From JAEUTH01 sp044230205 (GTDB lineage Bacteria > Bacteroidota > Bacteroidia > AKYH767-A > OLB10), in NCBI GenBank assembly GCA_044230205.1, contig JBGARN010000086.1:1-20581 (forward strand): 20,581 nt of DNA. Direction: 5' to 3'. Both the position numbers and the translations under genes were made by a program. Below are positions 1 through 8,875 of this stretch, in pieces (the stretch's first letter is position 1; every line of letters starts with the position of its first letter). Below the pieces are notes generated by a model. It saw only the letters and a list, made by a program, of their open reading frames with translations, was not told where the DNA came from and did not search any database.

Positions 1-2598
1 TTGAAAGTTAGTAATCTGAACATTGTTTACCCCTTCAAACAACTCACGCACTTCATTTTTGTTTGCAGCATAGTTTATAATAATCTTCCAGCTAAAATCT
101 TTCATTTCTACAGGTGTTCCATACAGGCTTATTTCAACACCTTTATTGCGAATAGTACCTGCATTTACATACTTTGAAGAATAACCGGTTGCTGTAGTAA
201 CAGCTACTGGTAATATCTGATTTTTAGTATCTGTGGTGTACCATGCAAAATCAAATCCTAATCTTCTTTTAAAGAAAGCCATTTCCAAACCTGCTTCGGT
301 AGTTAATGATAATTCAGGCTTCAGGCTATTATTGTTTTTGGTAATAGGCAGTGAAAACAGGGTTGTACTTCCAAATGAAATTGGCTTAGTGTATACATCA
401 TATACACTACCCCATGGTGCATCATTACCAACCTGCGCAACATTCAAGCGAACTTTGCCGAAATCAAGCCATGACGGATGTACCAGTTCTGAGAAGATAA
501 AACTTGCTGATGCACCCGGGTAAAAGTAGTTATTGTTATCTACAGGAAGCGTTGAAGAGTAATCCATCCGCCCGGTCAGATCAAGATATAAAAAACGCTT
601 ATATCCAAATGAGGCACTGGCAAAATATCCATTAACTCCAATTTGTTGCAGCTGTTCTACTGATGCGCTGGGTGTGTTTACAGAGTTAGATATACTGTAA
701 AGTTCCGGAACAACCAGGCCGCCATTTGTTGATGCATAAATGGTGTTCAAATAATTTCTACGGAAGTTAGCACCTATCAATGCACTGAAACTAAAATCTT
801 CATTAAAATCTGTTTTATAATTTGCTATCAGGTCCAGATTTGTTTCCCATACATTTTTGTTTAAACGTGAATAACCAGACGTTACTTCAGGTGGCGCTAC
901 TCCGGGAGGTCCAATTCCAAATTGCTTGGCATTACTTGTTTTGGCAATTCGTTCTTCCTGAATGGCTGAATAAACATCAAGAGCCATCCGGGCTGTTACA
1001 TCAAAATGCTTGTTGATAGCATATTTAAGTTCAATGTTACCAAAAACGCGATCGCGGCTATCACTTGAAAAACTTTTATAGCGCTGGAAGTAAGGATTAT
1101 CCCAGTAAATTGGTATGGCAGGATTATCAGAACTTGCCGGATTCCAGCCAAAGTTTCCTGCAGTTAGATCATATATATCTTTTAACTCTTTTACACTAAC
1201 GTTTGTCTGGTACCATTGTCTGAAACTGGTGAGGATATTATTACCATAGCCTGTTTCATTACGTCCCTGGTTATTATCCTTTACATAATTTACCGAAGCG
1301 CTGGCGCTGAATTTTTCAGTGAATTTGTAGCCTGCATTAACACCAAAGTTATACCTGTTCATGTGGCTGTTTGGTAAAATTCCGGTTGCGTTGGTAGTAC
1401 CCAATGAAACCCTGAATACACCACGATCATTACCTCCCTCAATAGCAACATTATTAGTATAAGAAGCAGCTGTTTGAAAAAATGAAATAGGTCCCTCATC
1501 TTCATTAGATGCATGATCAATCCATGGAGTTGCCTGGTGATAGGTTGGAGAACCCGGTACGAATGCAGCCCATTGATAAATCAGCAGGTTTGGATCAAAC
1601 TGACCCCCATAAGATGCATCTTCCGTATATGGTGTAACCAATTCAGAAGTATCACCATCGCCATTTACATCTTCCACAAAGAAGTGATCACCGGGACTGG
1701 GTTGTCCGTTTGCTCCTCCATAATAAGGACCATAACCAGCTCCATATTCATTCTGGTAAGTTGGGAATGTTTTCTTATCTACCATTCCGAAAGTAGCATT
1801 GGTACTAAATGTAACACCAAGCCTTTTACTTTCAGTCTGTGCCATTTGCTTTCCTTTTTTGGTAGTTATTAAAACTACACCACGTGCTGCTCTTGATCCA
1901 TACAATGCAGTTGCAGCTGCTCCTTTCAAAACGTTAATAGATTCAATATCTTCAGGATTAATATCCGATACCGGACTACCGTAATCATAACCGGCAGTAC
2001 CTCTTGCTTGACCGAATGTATGTGTGCGTGAATTATCAATAGGTACACCATCAACAATAAACAGGGCCTGGTTTTCGCCAAGCAATGAGGTAGTTCCCCT
2101 GATTATTACATTGGTAGATCCTCCCAGATTACCAGTGTTTTTAATCTGCACACCTGCTACGCGCCCGCTCATCTGGTTCACAAAACTACCGCTCTTAACA
2201 TTATTAAGATCCTTGCCATTAACTTCCTGTGTTGAATAACCAAGAGATTTTTTTTCTCTTGAAATTCCCATTGCAGTAACTACTACTTCTCCAACATCCA
2301 TCGCCTCTTCATCAAGTCCAACATTTACCACTTCCCTGTTACCCACTATTACATCTTTCTTCTTCATTCCAACAAATGAAAATTGCAATGTATCAGCGCC
2401 TGGCGGCAGCATTAATTCATAACGACCGTTAATGTCGGTTACTGCTCCTTTAGTTGAACCCTTAACAAGAACGGTTGCACCCGGAATTGCACTGTTGTCT
2501 TTTGAACTGGTTACTGTGCCGGAGATTTTGCGCTCCTGTGCAATTGCACTGATACCAATAAGCAACAGCAGCATGGTTAATCTTACGATTTTTTTCAT
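1..2598 (-). CDS. SusC/RagA-family TonB-linked outer-membrane protein (C-terminus cut by window edge)
   Basis: The frame is open from an ATG at 2598 down to base 1, giving 866 residues without a stop. Residues 1-21 are a Sec signal peptide (MKKIVRLTML, then a Leu/Ile core, ending AIAQ). Residues 25-95 are a carboxypeptidase-regulatory-like beta-sandwich (SGTVTSSKDN, GRYELMLPPG, FSFVGMKK). Residues 100-112 (DVGEVVVTAMG) mark the usual SusC linker. The plug domain follows, with IRGTTSLLG at 166-174, IVDGVPIDN at 181-189 and the family signature ALYGSRAARGVVLITTKKGK at 231-250. The rest is beta-barrel. Family members usually reach about 1000-1100 residues, so 150-250 are missing. By family knowledge it imports glycans, peptides or other large nutrients with a SusD lipoprotein lid; a susD gene would be expected just beyond the left edge. 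The substrate cannot be inferred. Confidence 0.95.
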   Translation of the reverse strand, partial: MKKIVRLTMLLLLIGISAIAQERKISGTVTSSKDNSAIPGATVLVKGSTKGAVTDINGRYELMLPPGADTLQFSFVGMKKKDVIVGNREVVNVGLDEEAMDVGEVVVTAMGISREKKSLGYSTQEVNGKDLNNVKSGSFVNQMSGRVAGVQIKNTGNLGGSTNVIIRGTTSLLGENQALFIVDGVPIDNSRTHTFGQARGTAGYDYGSPVSDINPEDIESINVLKGAAATALYGSRAARGVVLITTKKGKQMAQTESKRLGVTFSTNATFGMVDKKTFPTYQNEYGAGYGPYYGGANGQPSPGDHFFVEDVNGDGDTSELVTPYTEDASYGGQFDPNLLIYQWAAFVPGSPTYHQATPWIDHASNEDEGPISFFQTAASYTNNVAIEGGNDRGVFRVSLGTTNATGILPNSHMNRYNFGVNAGYKFTEKFSASASVNYVKDNNQGRNETGYGNNILTSFRQWYQTNVSVKELKDIYDLTAGNFGWNPASSDNPAIPIYWDNPYFQRYKSFSSDSRDRVFGNIELKYAINKHFDVTARMALDVYSAIQEERIAKTSNAKQFGIGPPGVAPPEVTSGYSRLNKNVWETNLDLIANYKTDFNEDFSFSALIGANFRRNYLNTIYASTNGGLVVPELYSISNSVNTPSASVEQLQQIGVNGYFASASFGYKRFLYLDLTGRMDYSSTLPVDNNNYFYPGASASFIFSELVHPSWLDFGKVRLNVAQVGNDAPWGSVYDVYTKPISFGSTTLFSLPITKNNNSLKPELSLTTEAGLEMAFFKRRLGFDFAWYTTDTKNQILPVAVTTATGYSSKYVNAGTIRNKGVEISLYGTPVEMKDFSWKIIINYAANKNEVRELFEGVNNVQITNFQ

Positions 2599-3201
2599 AG
2601 CTGTTAATGTTTAATTGAGAGATTTGAGTTGTATTATAGAGTGAATTTGAATTGAGATTTCTATAATGCAATTAATATTAAATTAACATACAAAATATAC
2701 CTGCTTTTAAAAATTACATAATTTATAGATTTTATTTTGTAATCATCACGATTTCGATGGCATTAATTAAAAATACATTGGCGTGATTAATATTTTTTGG
2801 GTGAAAAGATTTTGAACACAAATAAAAGTGATAATGCTGCTATTAATTAACTAATAGTGTATAGGTATTAATCAGGTCGAATGAAATTAACTTCGCTGAA
2901 AAAGCTGAAAAAAAATCTTTTAAGCTTACACTGCAAACCTGGTGATGCATTTTCCAATTGCCAATCTTGATAATAGCTCTCATAAAAAAATGCACAAGTT
3001 TCCCGTTAAATCAGTTATCAGGGAAATTAAAAAGCAGCGCTGCTCAAATAAGCGAATTGGATTTGTTAAATAAAAAAAGTTTAAAAAAATCGGTTGATCA
3101 GCTCAACTTATTACAAAGTTAGAATCGAGAATGCAAATCATGAAAAAGAAAGCTACCAATGCATTGTGCTGTTGATTTACTCGTAAACAAGACACCAGAT
3201 A
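2599..3201. other. 603-bp non-coding gap between susC-like and pirin genes
   Basis: I see no credible gene on either strand. The stretch is very AT-rich. Three dyads can be read: an 18-bp near-palindrome with one mismatch at 2840-2857, a TTTCCC/GGGAAA inverted repeat with a 16-nt loop at 2999-3026, and a perfect 12-bp palindrome AGCAGCGCTGCT at 3033-3044. A further GTTGA/TCAAC pair lies at 3093-3107. The promoter of the susC-like gene must be in this gap; a TATATTTTG sequence read on the minus strand near 2690-2699 resembles the Bacteroidota -7 box but has one extra base in its spacing. The pirin gene ends at 3202, so its 3' end and any terminator also fall here. Confidence 0.6.
3033..3044. 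repeat. Perfect 12-bp palindrome AGCAGCGCTGCT
   Basis: This is a GC-rich, gapless, perfect palindrome in otherwise AT-rich non-coding DNA. It lies 7 bases after the TTTCCC/GGGAAA dyad at 2999-3026. Having no loop, it is a better candidate for a dimeric protein site than for a hairpin terminator. Function unknown. Confidence 0.4.
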
Positions 3202-3966
3202 TTATTGTTCCTGTAATTTTAAATATCTCGAAGCATAAGTTGCATAGCCCGGATTTACAGGCGATTCAATTATAAAGAGTCTTCCTTTGGTGTGTGCTTT
3301 CCATGAAAAATTTTGCAGTTGCTCTCCAAGGATAAAATCATTTGGCAAAATCTTAGAATTGTCAGCCTCCACTTCACCATCTATTAAATATATACTCTGG
3401 TAAAATTCTGAACGCATATTCAAAAAATAATTCCCTGATTCAAATTCAATTTCCTGCATGGTGATACCGGGTGTGTCAATCTCTATAGGCGCTTGCTCGC
3501 CAACATACGTCTTTATCTTTAGTCCGTCTTTAGTAAGTATAGGAAATGCAGCAGCGGGGTAATCGTTATATGAAGCAGGTTTACTTATAGTTTTACTTAA
3601 ATCAGGGTCGAACCATATCTGGAAAATTTCAGCTCCGGCACCAATTCGTTCTGCATGACTTATTCCGCTTCCTGCTCTAATAATCTGGGCTTCACCGGCA
3701 CTTAATTTTTTCCAGCCTTTATGTGCACTATCATAATGTTCTATTTGGCCCTTTAGCACAATTGAAATAATTTCGAATGCCTGGTGAGGATGCTCACCTA
3801 TTAAGCTTCCTTCATCACTCCAGGCGTGTGCCCAATAAAATAAATTACTGTAAGGTTGAAGCTTAGTATGATCATCAGTAAGTTGGATGGGCTTGTTTTC
3901 TAATATAGCACCGTGGTTAAATTGACCCTTAACCTGGTCTTCTTTTCGATAAATCCTAAGTGACAT
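3202..3966 (-). CDS. Pirin family protein (bicupin)
   Basis: A 254-residue protein starting at ATG 3966. The N-terminal cupin carries the expected metal ligands: H59 and H61 in the motif GEHPHQAFEI (58-66) and H104 and E106 in GSGISHAE (99-106). This HxH...HxE set matches the iron site of pirins. The C-terminal half (about 150-250) is the second, degenerate cupin, ending in ESPVNPGYATYASRY. Length is normal for the compact YhhW-like branch, whose E. coli member can act as a quercetinase; the true substrate in most bacteria is unknown. A cytosolic location is likely as no signal peptide is seen. It is transcribed away from the T9SS cargo gene starting at 4068, with about 100 bp between the two starts, so the two promoters share that gap. 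Confidence 0.9.
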   Translation of the reverse strand: MSLRIYRKEDQVKGQFNHGAILENKPIQLTDDHTKLQPYSNLFYWAHAWSDEGSLIGEHPHQAFEIISIVLKGQIEHYDSAHKGWKKLSAGEAQIIRAGSGISHAERIGAGAEIFQIWFDPDLSKTISKPASYNDYPAAAFPILTKDGLKIKTYVGEQAPIEIDTPGITMQEIEFESGNYFLNMRSEFYQSIYLIDGEVEADNSKILPNDFILGEQLQNFSWKAHTKGRLFIIESPVNPGYATYASRYLKLQEQ

Positions 3967-4010
3967 TTCAATTTAATTTACTGAATAATGTCGTATGCTT
4001 ATCCTATATA

Positions 4011-4043
4011 TTGTTTATCCTAAAAAAATTTGTAATACATTTG
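4011..4043 (+). promoter_or_regulatory. Candidate Bacteroidota promoter for the T9SS cargo gene
   Basis: TACATTTG at 4036-4043 is an exact match to the -7 consensus TAnnTTTG. A TTG at 4011-4013 lies 22 bases upstream, within the spacing range accepted for the -33 box. Transcription would begin near 4050, leaving a leader of about 18 bases before the ATG at 4068. The promoter lies inside the longer upstream frame that starts at 3960, which argues against that earlier start. Confidence 0.5.
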
Positions 4044-4067
4044 AATGAAACATTAACCACTACAATC

Positions 4068-5699
4068 ATGAATACTTCTATCAGAATCATCCTATTTACC
4101 ATTATACTATTGTTAATCTTCAAGAGAGCCAGCGCACAAAGCACCATGCTCTGTAAAACAGAAATTGAAGAGAATAGTCCGTCAAACCCCATTGGAGCCA
4201 TTCAAACAGCAATGATGAAAAACGGTGATGTTTTAATTGCAGGATTCTATCCTGTTTCTGGTGTTACCAGGTTTGTTGTTCAACGTTATAATATAACTAG
4301 TTGCACAGCCTCTGCAGTTTATTATGTGAATTATGATGTTGCATACGATTCAACATTACAATTACTTGTAACCTATGATGATATGATATTTTTAAAATAT
4401 AAAGGTTCAAGCTATTATAATATCATACAACTGGACAGTAACTTAAATCAGTTAAACCTGTTGCAGGTAAACATTAATGGTTATCCTGAATTAAAAATCG
4501 GAGCTGATAATGAAGGCAATCTTGTATTAACCCGGAAAAAAGTGAATAGCAATTTCAATTTCGAAGTTCAGGTGCAAAAGTTAGGCAGTGTAAATTTTAA
4601 TTTATGGTGGGTGGTTACACTACCGATTGCTAACAGCAACATTTTGTCAATTAACGACCTGGTAATGGATTCTGTAAATAACATTTATGTTACAGGTTAT
4701 CTTGAAAATTCAGCCCCTGTTAAATCGAAAGCCTACCTTGTAAAATTCAACGATGGAGGTGGACCTGAATGGATAAATACCTGGGACCAACCATTCAGTA
4801 CCAATAAAAACAATTTAATTATCGATCGTGAACAGAACATACTGCTGGCATCAAAATATTATCTGAATAGGGAATATAAACTTGCCATACATAAATACTC
4901 CGGAACTGGAACATTACTTTGGCAAAAAAGTAAAAGCTATGGTAGCCTTGAATTTATCCCTGTTTGGATAACTACGGATAGTAATTGTAATATTTATGCT
5001 GCTTCCTGTAAAAGCGGATTAACACCCTATATAACCACCCGTTTATTCAAATTCAACAGTGCGGGAAATCAACTTTGGGTTAAATCAATTCCTAATTTAA
5101 AACCGGCAGCAATCAAAGTTGGTTATACGAGTGAAAAAATAGCAATTGCCGGCAGCAGGTATTTTACCCATTTAATTGATTCCTCCTATCGTGCATATTT
5201 CAGGTCCCTTGATGCTTCGGGCAATTTTCTTTATGATGATTATGATCACTATAGTCCGGGATCAAATCCAGCCAATGTTTATTATGCAACCTATAACGAT
5301 ATTGAACTACATGAGGATATTGATAAAGTTACTGTAGCTGGTAAGCGCACCTATTCCAATTATGCTGCCGGAACAAAGAACTTTTATATTCACAGAAACT
5401 TTTACCTGCATGATCCGGGTACTCCAAAATCCGCCAACAATTTAGAAACTGAGGTAACTGTAAATATTCAACCTAATCCTGTTAGTGATTACCTAATAGT
5501 ATCATTAAGTGAATACCTACCTGCTGAATTAGAAGTTACGGATATGCTAGGAAAGAAAATCATGGGAGTTTTTTCTGAATCAGAAGAAACAACTATTGAT
5601 GTACAATCACTGCGTAATGGAATCTATTTCTTGTCCATCCGTCATAACAACGGATATTCAAGAAGTTATAAATTCATTAAAACCAGCCTTGACAGATAA
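4068..5699 (+). CDS. Secreted protein with type IX secretion C-terminal sorting domain
   Basis: A 543-residue protein. The frame is open from an ATG at 3960, but I choose ATG 4068: it begins a clean signal peptide (MNTSIRIILF, then TIILLLIF, cleavage near ASA-Q at 23-24), and a promoter-like TAnnTTTG box lies just upstream, inside the longer version. Residues 30-450 form a repetitive all-beta region with recurring blocks such as NIYVTGYLEN, AYLVKFNDGG and RLFKFNSAGNQLW, resembling Delta-60/SBBP-type beta-propeller blades. Residues 464-543 are a typical T9SS sorting domain: QPNPVSDYLIVSL, then LEVTDMLGKKI, then LRNGIYFLSI and the terminal YKFIK. By family knowledge such proteins cross the outer membrane through the Por/Gld machinery and are attached to or released from the surface. 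No enzymatic motif is visible. It converges with the OmpA-type gene with only 9 bp between the stops. Confidence 0.85.
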   Translation: MNTSIRIILFTIILLLIFKRASAQSTMLCKTEIEENSPSNPIGAIQTAMMKNGDVLIAGFYPVSGVTRFVVQRYNITSCTASAVYYVNYDVAYDSTLQLLVTYDDMIFLKYKGSSYYNIIQLDSNLNQLNLLQVNINGYPELKIGADNEGNLVLTRKKVNSNFNFEVQVQKLGSVNFNLWWVVTLPIANSNILSINDLVMDSVNNIYVTGYLENSAPVKSKAYLVKFNDGGGPEWINTWDQPFSTNKNNLIIDREQNILLASKYYLNREYKLAIHKYSGTGTLLWQKSKSYGSLEFIPVWITTDSNCNIYAASCKSGLTPYITTRLFKFNSAGNQLWVKSIPNLKPAAIKVGYTSEKIAIAGSRYFTHLIDSSYRAYFRSLDASGNFLYDDYDHYSPGSNPANVYYATYNDIELHEDIDKVTVAGKRTYSNYAAGTKNFYIHRNFYLHDPGTPKSANNLETEVTVNIQPNPVSDYLIVSLSEYLPAELEVTDMLGKKIMGVFSESEETTIDVQSLRNGIYFLSIRHNNGYSRSYKFIKTSLDR

Positions 5700-5708
5700 A
5701 CAGCTTGC

Positions 5709-6557
5709 TTATTTCTTTGGTTCAAGCAATTTGAAAAACTGATCTAACTGCGGGAGAATTACAATTCGCGTTCTTCGATTTTTCGATCTTCCTTCAGGTG
5801 TATCGTTGGAAGTAAGCGGAGCATACTCGCTGCGGGCTGCAGCAATCATTCTTGCCGGATCAATTTTATACGTCTTTTGCAAAACTCTGACTATTGCACT
5901 TGCTCGTAATGCACTCAGGTCCCAGTTATCTTTTATTGTAGCCGTACTAATTGGTTTATTGTCAGTATGTCCTTCAACCATAAACTGCATATCAGGCTGA
6001 CCGTTTAACACTTCTGCTACTTTGCTCAATACATTTTTTGCACCAGGCGTTATTTCGTAGCTGCCGCTTTTGAAAAGCATTTTATCAGAAATATTAATAA
6101 ACACAGCACTGCCCTCCACTTTGATATTTACATCCTCATCATTTACATCTTTCAATGAACCTTTAAGATTCATTACAAGCGCCATGTTTAATGAATCTTT
6201 GCGGGCCATTGCAACCTGCAGATCTTTTATATAAGCATCTTTGGCATTAATATTTTCCAATGATTTTTTAATGCTTTCCGATTGCTCTTTTGAAATAACC
6301 GAAAGGTCACTAAGCTGGTTAAGCATGGTGTTACTTTTTGCCTTGGTATCTGCCAATTCGGTTTCAAGTGTGGTGATACGCTTTGAAGCAGCATCTTTAT
6401 CATTAATACATGCAGCCAGTAGTGTTTTATTTTTTTCATTTTCAGTGCGCACGCTATCATACATAGCTACCTGGTTTTTAAATTTCTTTTTGGAGACGCA
6501 CGAATTTAAACTGGCAAGCACAGCCAGTACTGCAAATGGAATTAGAATTCTTTTCAT
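5709..6557 (-). CDS. OmpA-family peptidoglycan-binding lipoprotein
   Basis: A 282-residue protein with a lipoprotein signal: a hydrophobic stretch at 4-16 and a lipobox ending at C20 (LNSC). Residues 30-130 are rich in heptad-like Lys/Glu/Leu patterns and probably form a coiled coil spanning the periplasm. Residues 150-270 are an OmpA/MotB-type domain with VEGHTDN at 194-200, NWDLSALRA at 211-219 and the closing NRRTRIVI at 260-267, which are the conserved positions that hold diaminopimelate in peptidoglycan. The protein should anchor the outer membrane to the cell wall. There is no beta-barrel, so it resembles Pal or the OmpA-like lipoproteins rather than OmpA itself. A MotB role is unlikely, as no transmembrane anchor or motor genes are near. 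The gene lies 113 bp after the helix-hairpin-helix barrel gene on the same strand and has its own promoter-like box at 6581-6588. Confidence 0.92.
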   Translation of the reverse strand: MKRILIPFAVLAVLASLNSCVSKKKFKNQVAMYDSVRTENEKNKTLLAACINDKDAASKRITTLETELADTKAKSNTMLNQLSDLSVISKEQSESIKKSLENINAKDAYIKDLQVAMARKDSLNMALVMNLKGSLKDVNDEDVNIKVEGSAVFINISDKMLFKSGSYEITPGAKNVLSKVAEVLNGQPDMQFMVEGHTDNKPISTATIKDNWDLSALRASAIVRVLQKTYKIDPARMIAAARSEYAPLTSNDTPEGRSKNRRTRIVILPQLDQFFKLLEPKK

Positions 6558-6580
6558 TTTGAAGTATATTTTTTCGGGCG

Positions 6581-6588
6581 CGAAAATA
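6581..6588 (-). promoter_or_regulatory. Candidate -7 box upstream of the OmpA-type gene
   Basis: Read on the minus strand the sequence is TATTTTCG followed by CGCCCG. It differs from TAnnTTTG at one position. It sits 23 bases before the start codon at 6557. No clear TTG -33 box is seen at proper spacing. The GC-rich run after the box resembles that at 13528-13535 and 11459-11466. Confidence 0.3.
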
Positions 6589-6670
6589 AAACGCTGCTTT
6601 CAATTTTATCTGTGAATAACAATTAGTTTTTAACAATAGGCATTAAAAACCCTTTTCATTAAAAAAGAAG

Positions 6671-8776
6671 CTAAAATTCAAGTTTAACCACCGCTTTAAT
6701 ATCTGATTTTACATTACTGTTAATCTGATCAAGCCCTGAACCAATGGTTTCCTGGTTGTCATAAACGGTTTGAGAATAGCGGACAAAAATATCAATGTGC
6801 TTTACTACTGTCCATCGAACTAATAAGTAAAAACGGCTTCCTTTATAAGCAAGCGGTGGAATAGAATAAGCTCCATAAACATCATTCTCATAAGCATACA
6901 ATCTTGAATTATAACTTTTTGTATCAAACAAAGCATACCTGAGCGAAAATGAAACGGGAACAATCAGTGGCTTATAAAGAATATCCTGGTAAATAAGGAA
7001 GCCTGTTTCAGATGACTGTAATTGTTTATTGTATTTAACAAATTCAATTCTGTTGCGAAGTGTTACCGAATTCGATACACGAAAGGCAATATTGAGCCGT
7101 GAGTTATATTGATTAACATTTACGTTATAGTCAATTGGAGGGGCATCTTCAATTGATACATTTTCCTGTTTGCTGGTTTGCTTTTGCCTTACATAAATTT
7201 CAAGTCGCTTATTTGGGGTAAAGGTTAGCTGGGCAATGTATTCAAATCCTTTAGATGGTGAATTAACCTGGTACCTGAGCCATGGATATGAGAAAATATC
7301 AAAATAGCCACTAAGCGTAAACATTCGAACCGGTTTGGCGGTAAATCCAAAATACATTCCTTTTTCGTTAAAATTATCGCTCTCGGCAATGGCATTACTT
7401 TCTATTGCTTCATACTTTTTACTATAATTTCGATAAAGCAATGTGGTAGTTAATTTAGGATCGAGTGCCATTATTACCCCATTCACTGTAGCAAATGCAC
7501 CATTTTTGGAATGTGAGGTTTCACCAAAAAAACTAAGATTACGATAGAGGAATTTATAATCAACACCGGTATTGAAAAAATGATCGCCACTAAATTGAAA
7601 CTGGTTGTAAAGCGAAGTAGTGCGCACAAGCGGTTTGTCAAATTGAGTTGCAGCAGCCGTAAAACCTATTTCATACCTGCGTTTACGATATGCAACATGG
7701 CCACCATATGAGGTAACTTCAACAATTCCCTGGTCTGCAATTTCTGACTCGGTGCGATGCATCCCCGAAGTTTGTAATGATGAAAAATCGCCAATTTGAT
7801 TAAGTGAATCAATTGTTGCCGCATTACCATCAACTTTTCTAAATGAAAAGTAACCATCAACAAATAAATATTTAATGGGTTGAACAGAAATAGCAGCTCC
7901 TCGCCTGAATTGAGTTTCGTTAACAGAAGTATATGGCCTTAATCCACCGGCAAATCGGATAACACTTGCAGGGTCAGCCGATTTGCCAAATGCCAGACCG
8001 CTCCAAACTGTAAGCCCTTGTCCGTATTCAACCTGGTAATCTCCTAAAGCAATTGATCTTATCTTTTTTATATCACGAATAAATAAATGCGCTGAATAAT
8101 AATCGAATCCCCTGTTTGCTTTATTGCCAGAGAAAAACTCTTCACCCGGATCTTTTTCACCAACTATTCCGAAACTGTATTTACGCTGATAGGATAATTT
8201 ATATCGCAGGTATATCCTGTATGGACTGCCGAGGTATTGACTATCATTTGAATCAACAGGGTTATAACCTGCTTGTTCACTAAGCACACGCTCACATCTT
8301 ATTAAAACCTGGTTAGTACCTTCACTCAAATATTTTGCAAACGACATATTAGGAGCATTAATATCAGTTGTAATTTTTACATAGGGTAAAATGCGTTGAA
8401 TGTCATCTGATTCAAATCCATTAATGGTTTGCAACTCCTGCAAAGCAATAAGGTCGCCATTTTTTTGAATGTGGGCTAATAAATTCTCAATCTGAAAATC
8501 ATTGAGTAAACCAAGCAATTGCAGTTGCTCTTTTGAAGTACGATTCAGGTTGATGGGCCGTTGAGAATATTCATCCAGTATTTGTTTCAATTCATCATAA
8601 TCAACTGTTTCATCACCTGTTTCTGCTGCCCGTTCAATCCTGTCCTCAACCTGCTGTTCATTGTTTGGAGGATTTACCTGGGCTATTGAAAGCTCAAATG
8701 AAAAAATAAGCATCAAAAAAGCAGCATGTACAACCGATGACAATTGCTTGTAAAATGATGCTTTTTGAAAAAACAT
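6671..8776 (-). CDS. Helix-hairpin-helix domain plus outer-membrane beta-barrel protein
   Basis: A 701-residue protein. A signal peptide with a long N-region ends near residue 33 (LMLIFSFELSIAQ). Residues 75-134 form a ComEA-like tandem helix-hairpin-helix: PINLNRTSKEQLQLLGLL, then LIALQELQTINGFESDD and ILPYVKI. The hairpins are degenerate: the GIG turns that touch DNA in ComEA are GLL and GFE here. Residues 150-701 alternate aromatic and polar residues in many strands (for example YRIYLRYKLSYQRKYSFGIVG, shortened: RYKLSYQRKY) and end in AVVKLEF, the C-terminal Phe signature of an outer-membrane barrel. This architecture recurs in Bacteroidota, but I know of no proven function. It follows the PorV/PorQ-like gene by 99 bp on the same strand, so the two may be co-expressed and act together at the outer membrane. 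Confidence 0.75.
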   Translation of the reverse strand: MFFQKASFYKQLSSVVHAAFLMLIFSFELSIAQVNPPNNEQQVEDRIERAAETGDETVDYDELKQILDEYSQRPINLNRTSKEQLQLLGLLNDFQIENLLAHIQKNGDLIALQELQTINGFESDDIQRILPYVKITTDINAPNMSFAKYLSEGTNQVLIRCERVLSEQAGYNPVDSNDSQYLGSPYRIYLRYKLSYQRKYSFGIVGEKDPGEEFFSGNKANRGFDYYSAHLFIRDIKKIRSIALGDYQVEYGQGLTVWSGLAFGKSADPASVIRFAGGLRPYTSVNETQFRRGAAISVQPIKYLFVDGYFSFRKVDGNAATIDSLNQIGDFSSLQTSGMHRTESEIADQGIVEVTSYGGHVAYRKRRYEIGFTAAATQFDKPLVRTTSLYNQFQFSGDHFFNTGVDYKFLYRNLSFFGETSHSKNGAFATVNGVIMALDPKLTTTLLYRNYSKKYEAIESNAIAESDNFNEKGMYFGFTAKPVRMFTLSGYFDIFSYPWLRYQVNSPSKGFEYIAQLTFTPNKRLEIYVRQKQTSKQENVSIEDAPPIDYNVNVNQYNSRLNIAFRVSNSVTLRNRIEFVKYNKQLQSSETGFLIYQDILYKPLIVPVSFSLRYALFDTKSYNSRLYAYENDVYGAYSIPPLAYKGSRFYLLVRWTVVKHIDIFVRYSQTVYDNQETIGSGLDQINSNVKSDIKAVVKLEF

Positions 8777-8875
8777 TGAATTAGTTCTTAAACTTTTTGA
8801 TTGGCATTAAAATATACTTCTGAAAATTGTACCTGACCTCTAATTGATTTTACCTGCTCTGAGGCATTCACGAAA

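Noticed and set aside
3960..4067. Longer N-terminus of the T9SS cargo protein from ATG 3960
   Set aside because: It would place 36 unlikely residues ahead of a clean signal peptide and would overlap the divergent pirin gene; a TAnnTTTG box lies inside it.
5700..5735. TTGCTT/AAGCAA inverted repeat between the converging T9SS cargo and OmpA-type genes as a terminator
   Set aside because: Only six AT-rich pairs with a 13-base loop and no T-run; it also overlaps the end of the OmpA-type coding region.
6241..6615. Plus-strand 124-residue frame opposite the OmpA-type gene
   Set aside because: It is antisense to a clearly recognised gene, and its hydrophobic character is a by-product of reading the coiled-coil codons backwards.
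6611..6619. TGTGAATAA, close to a DnaA box
   Set aside because: It is a single copy with one mismatch and no cluster nearby; rpmH alone does not make this an origin.
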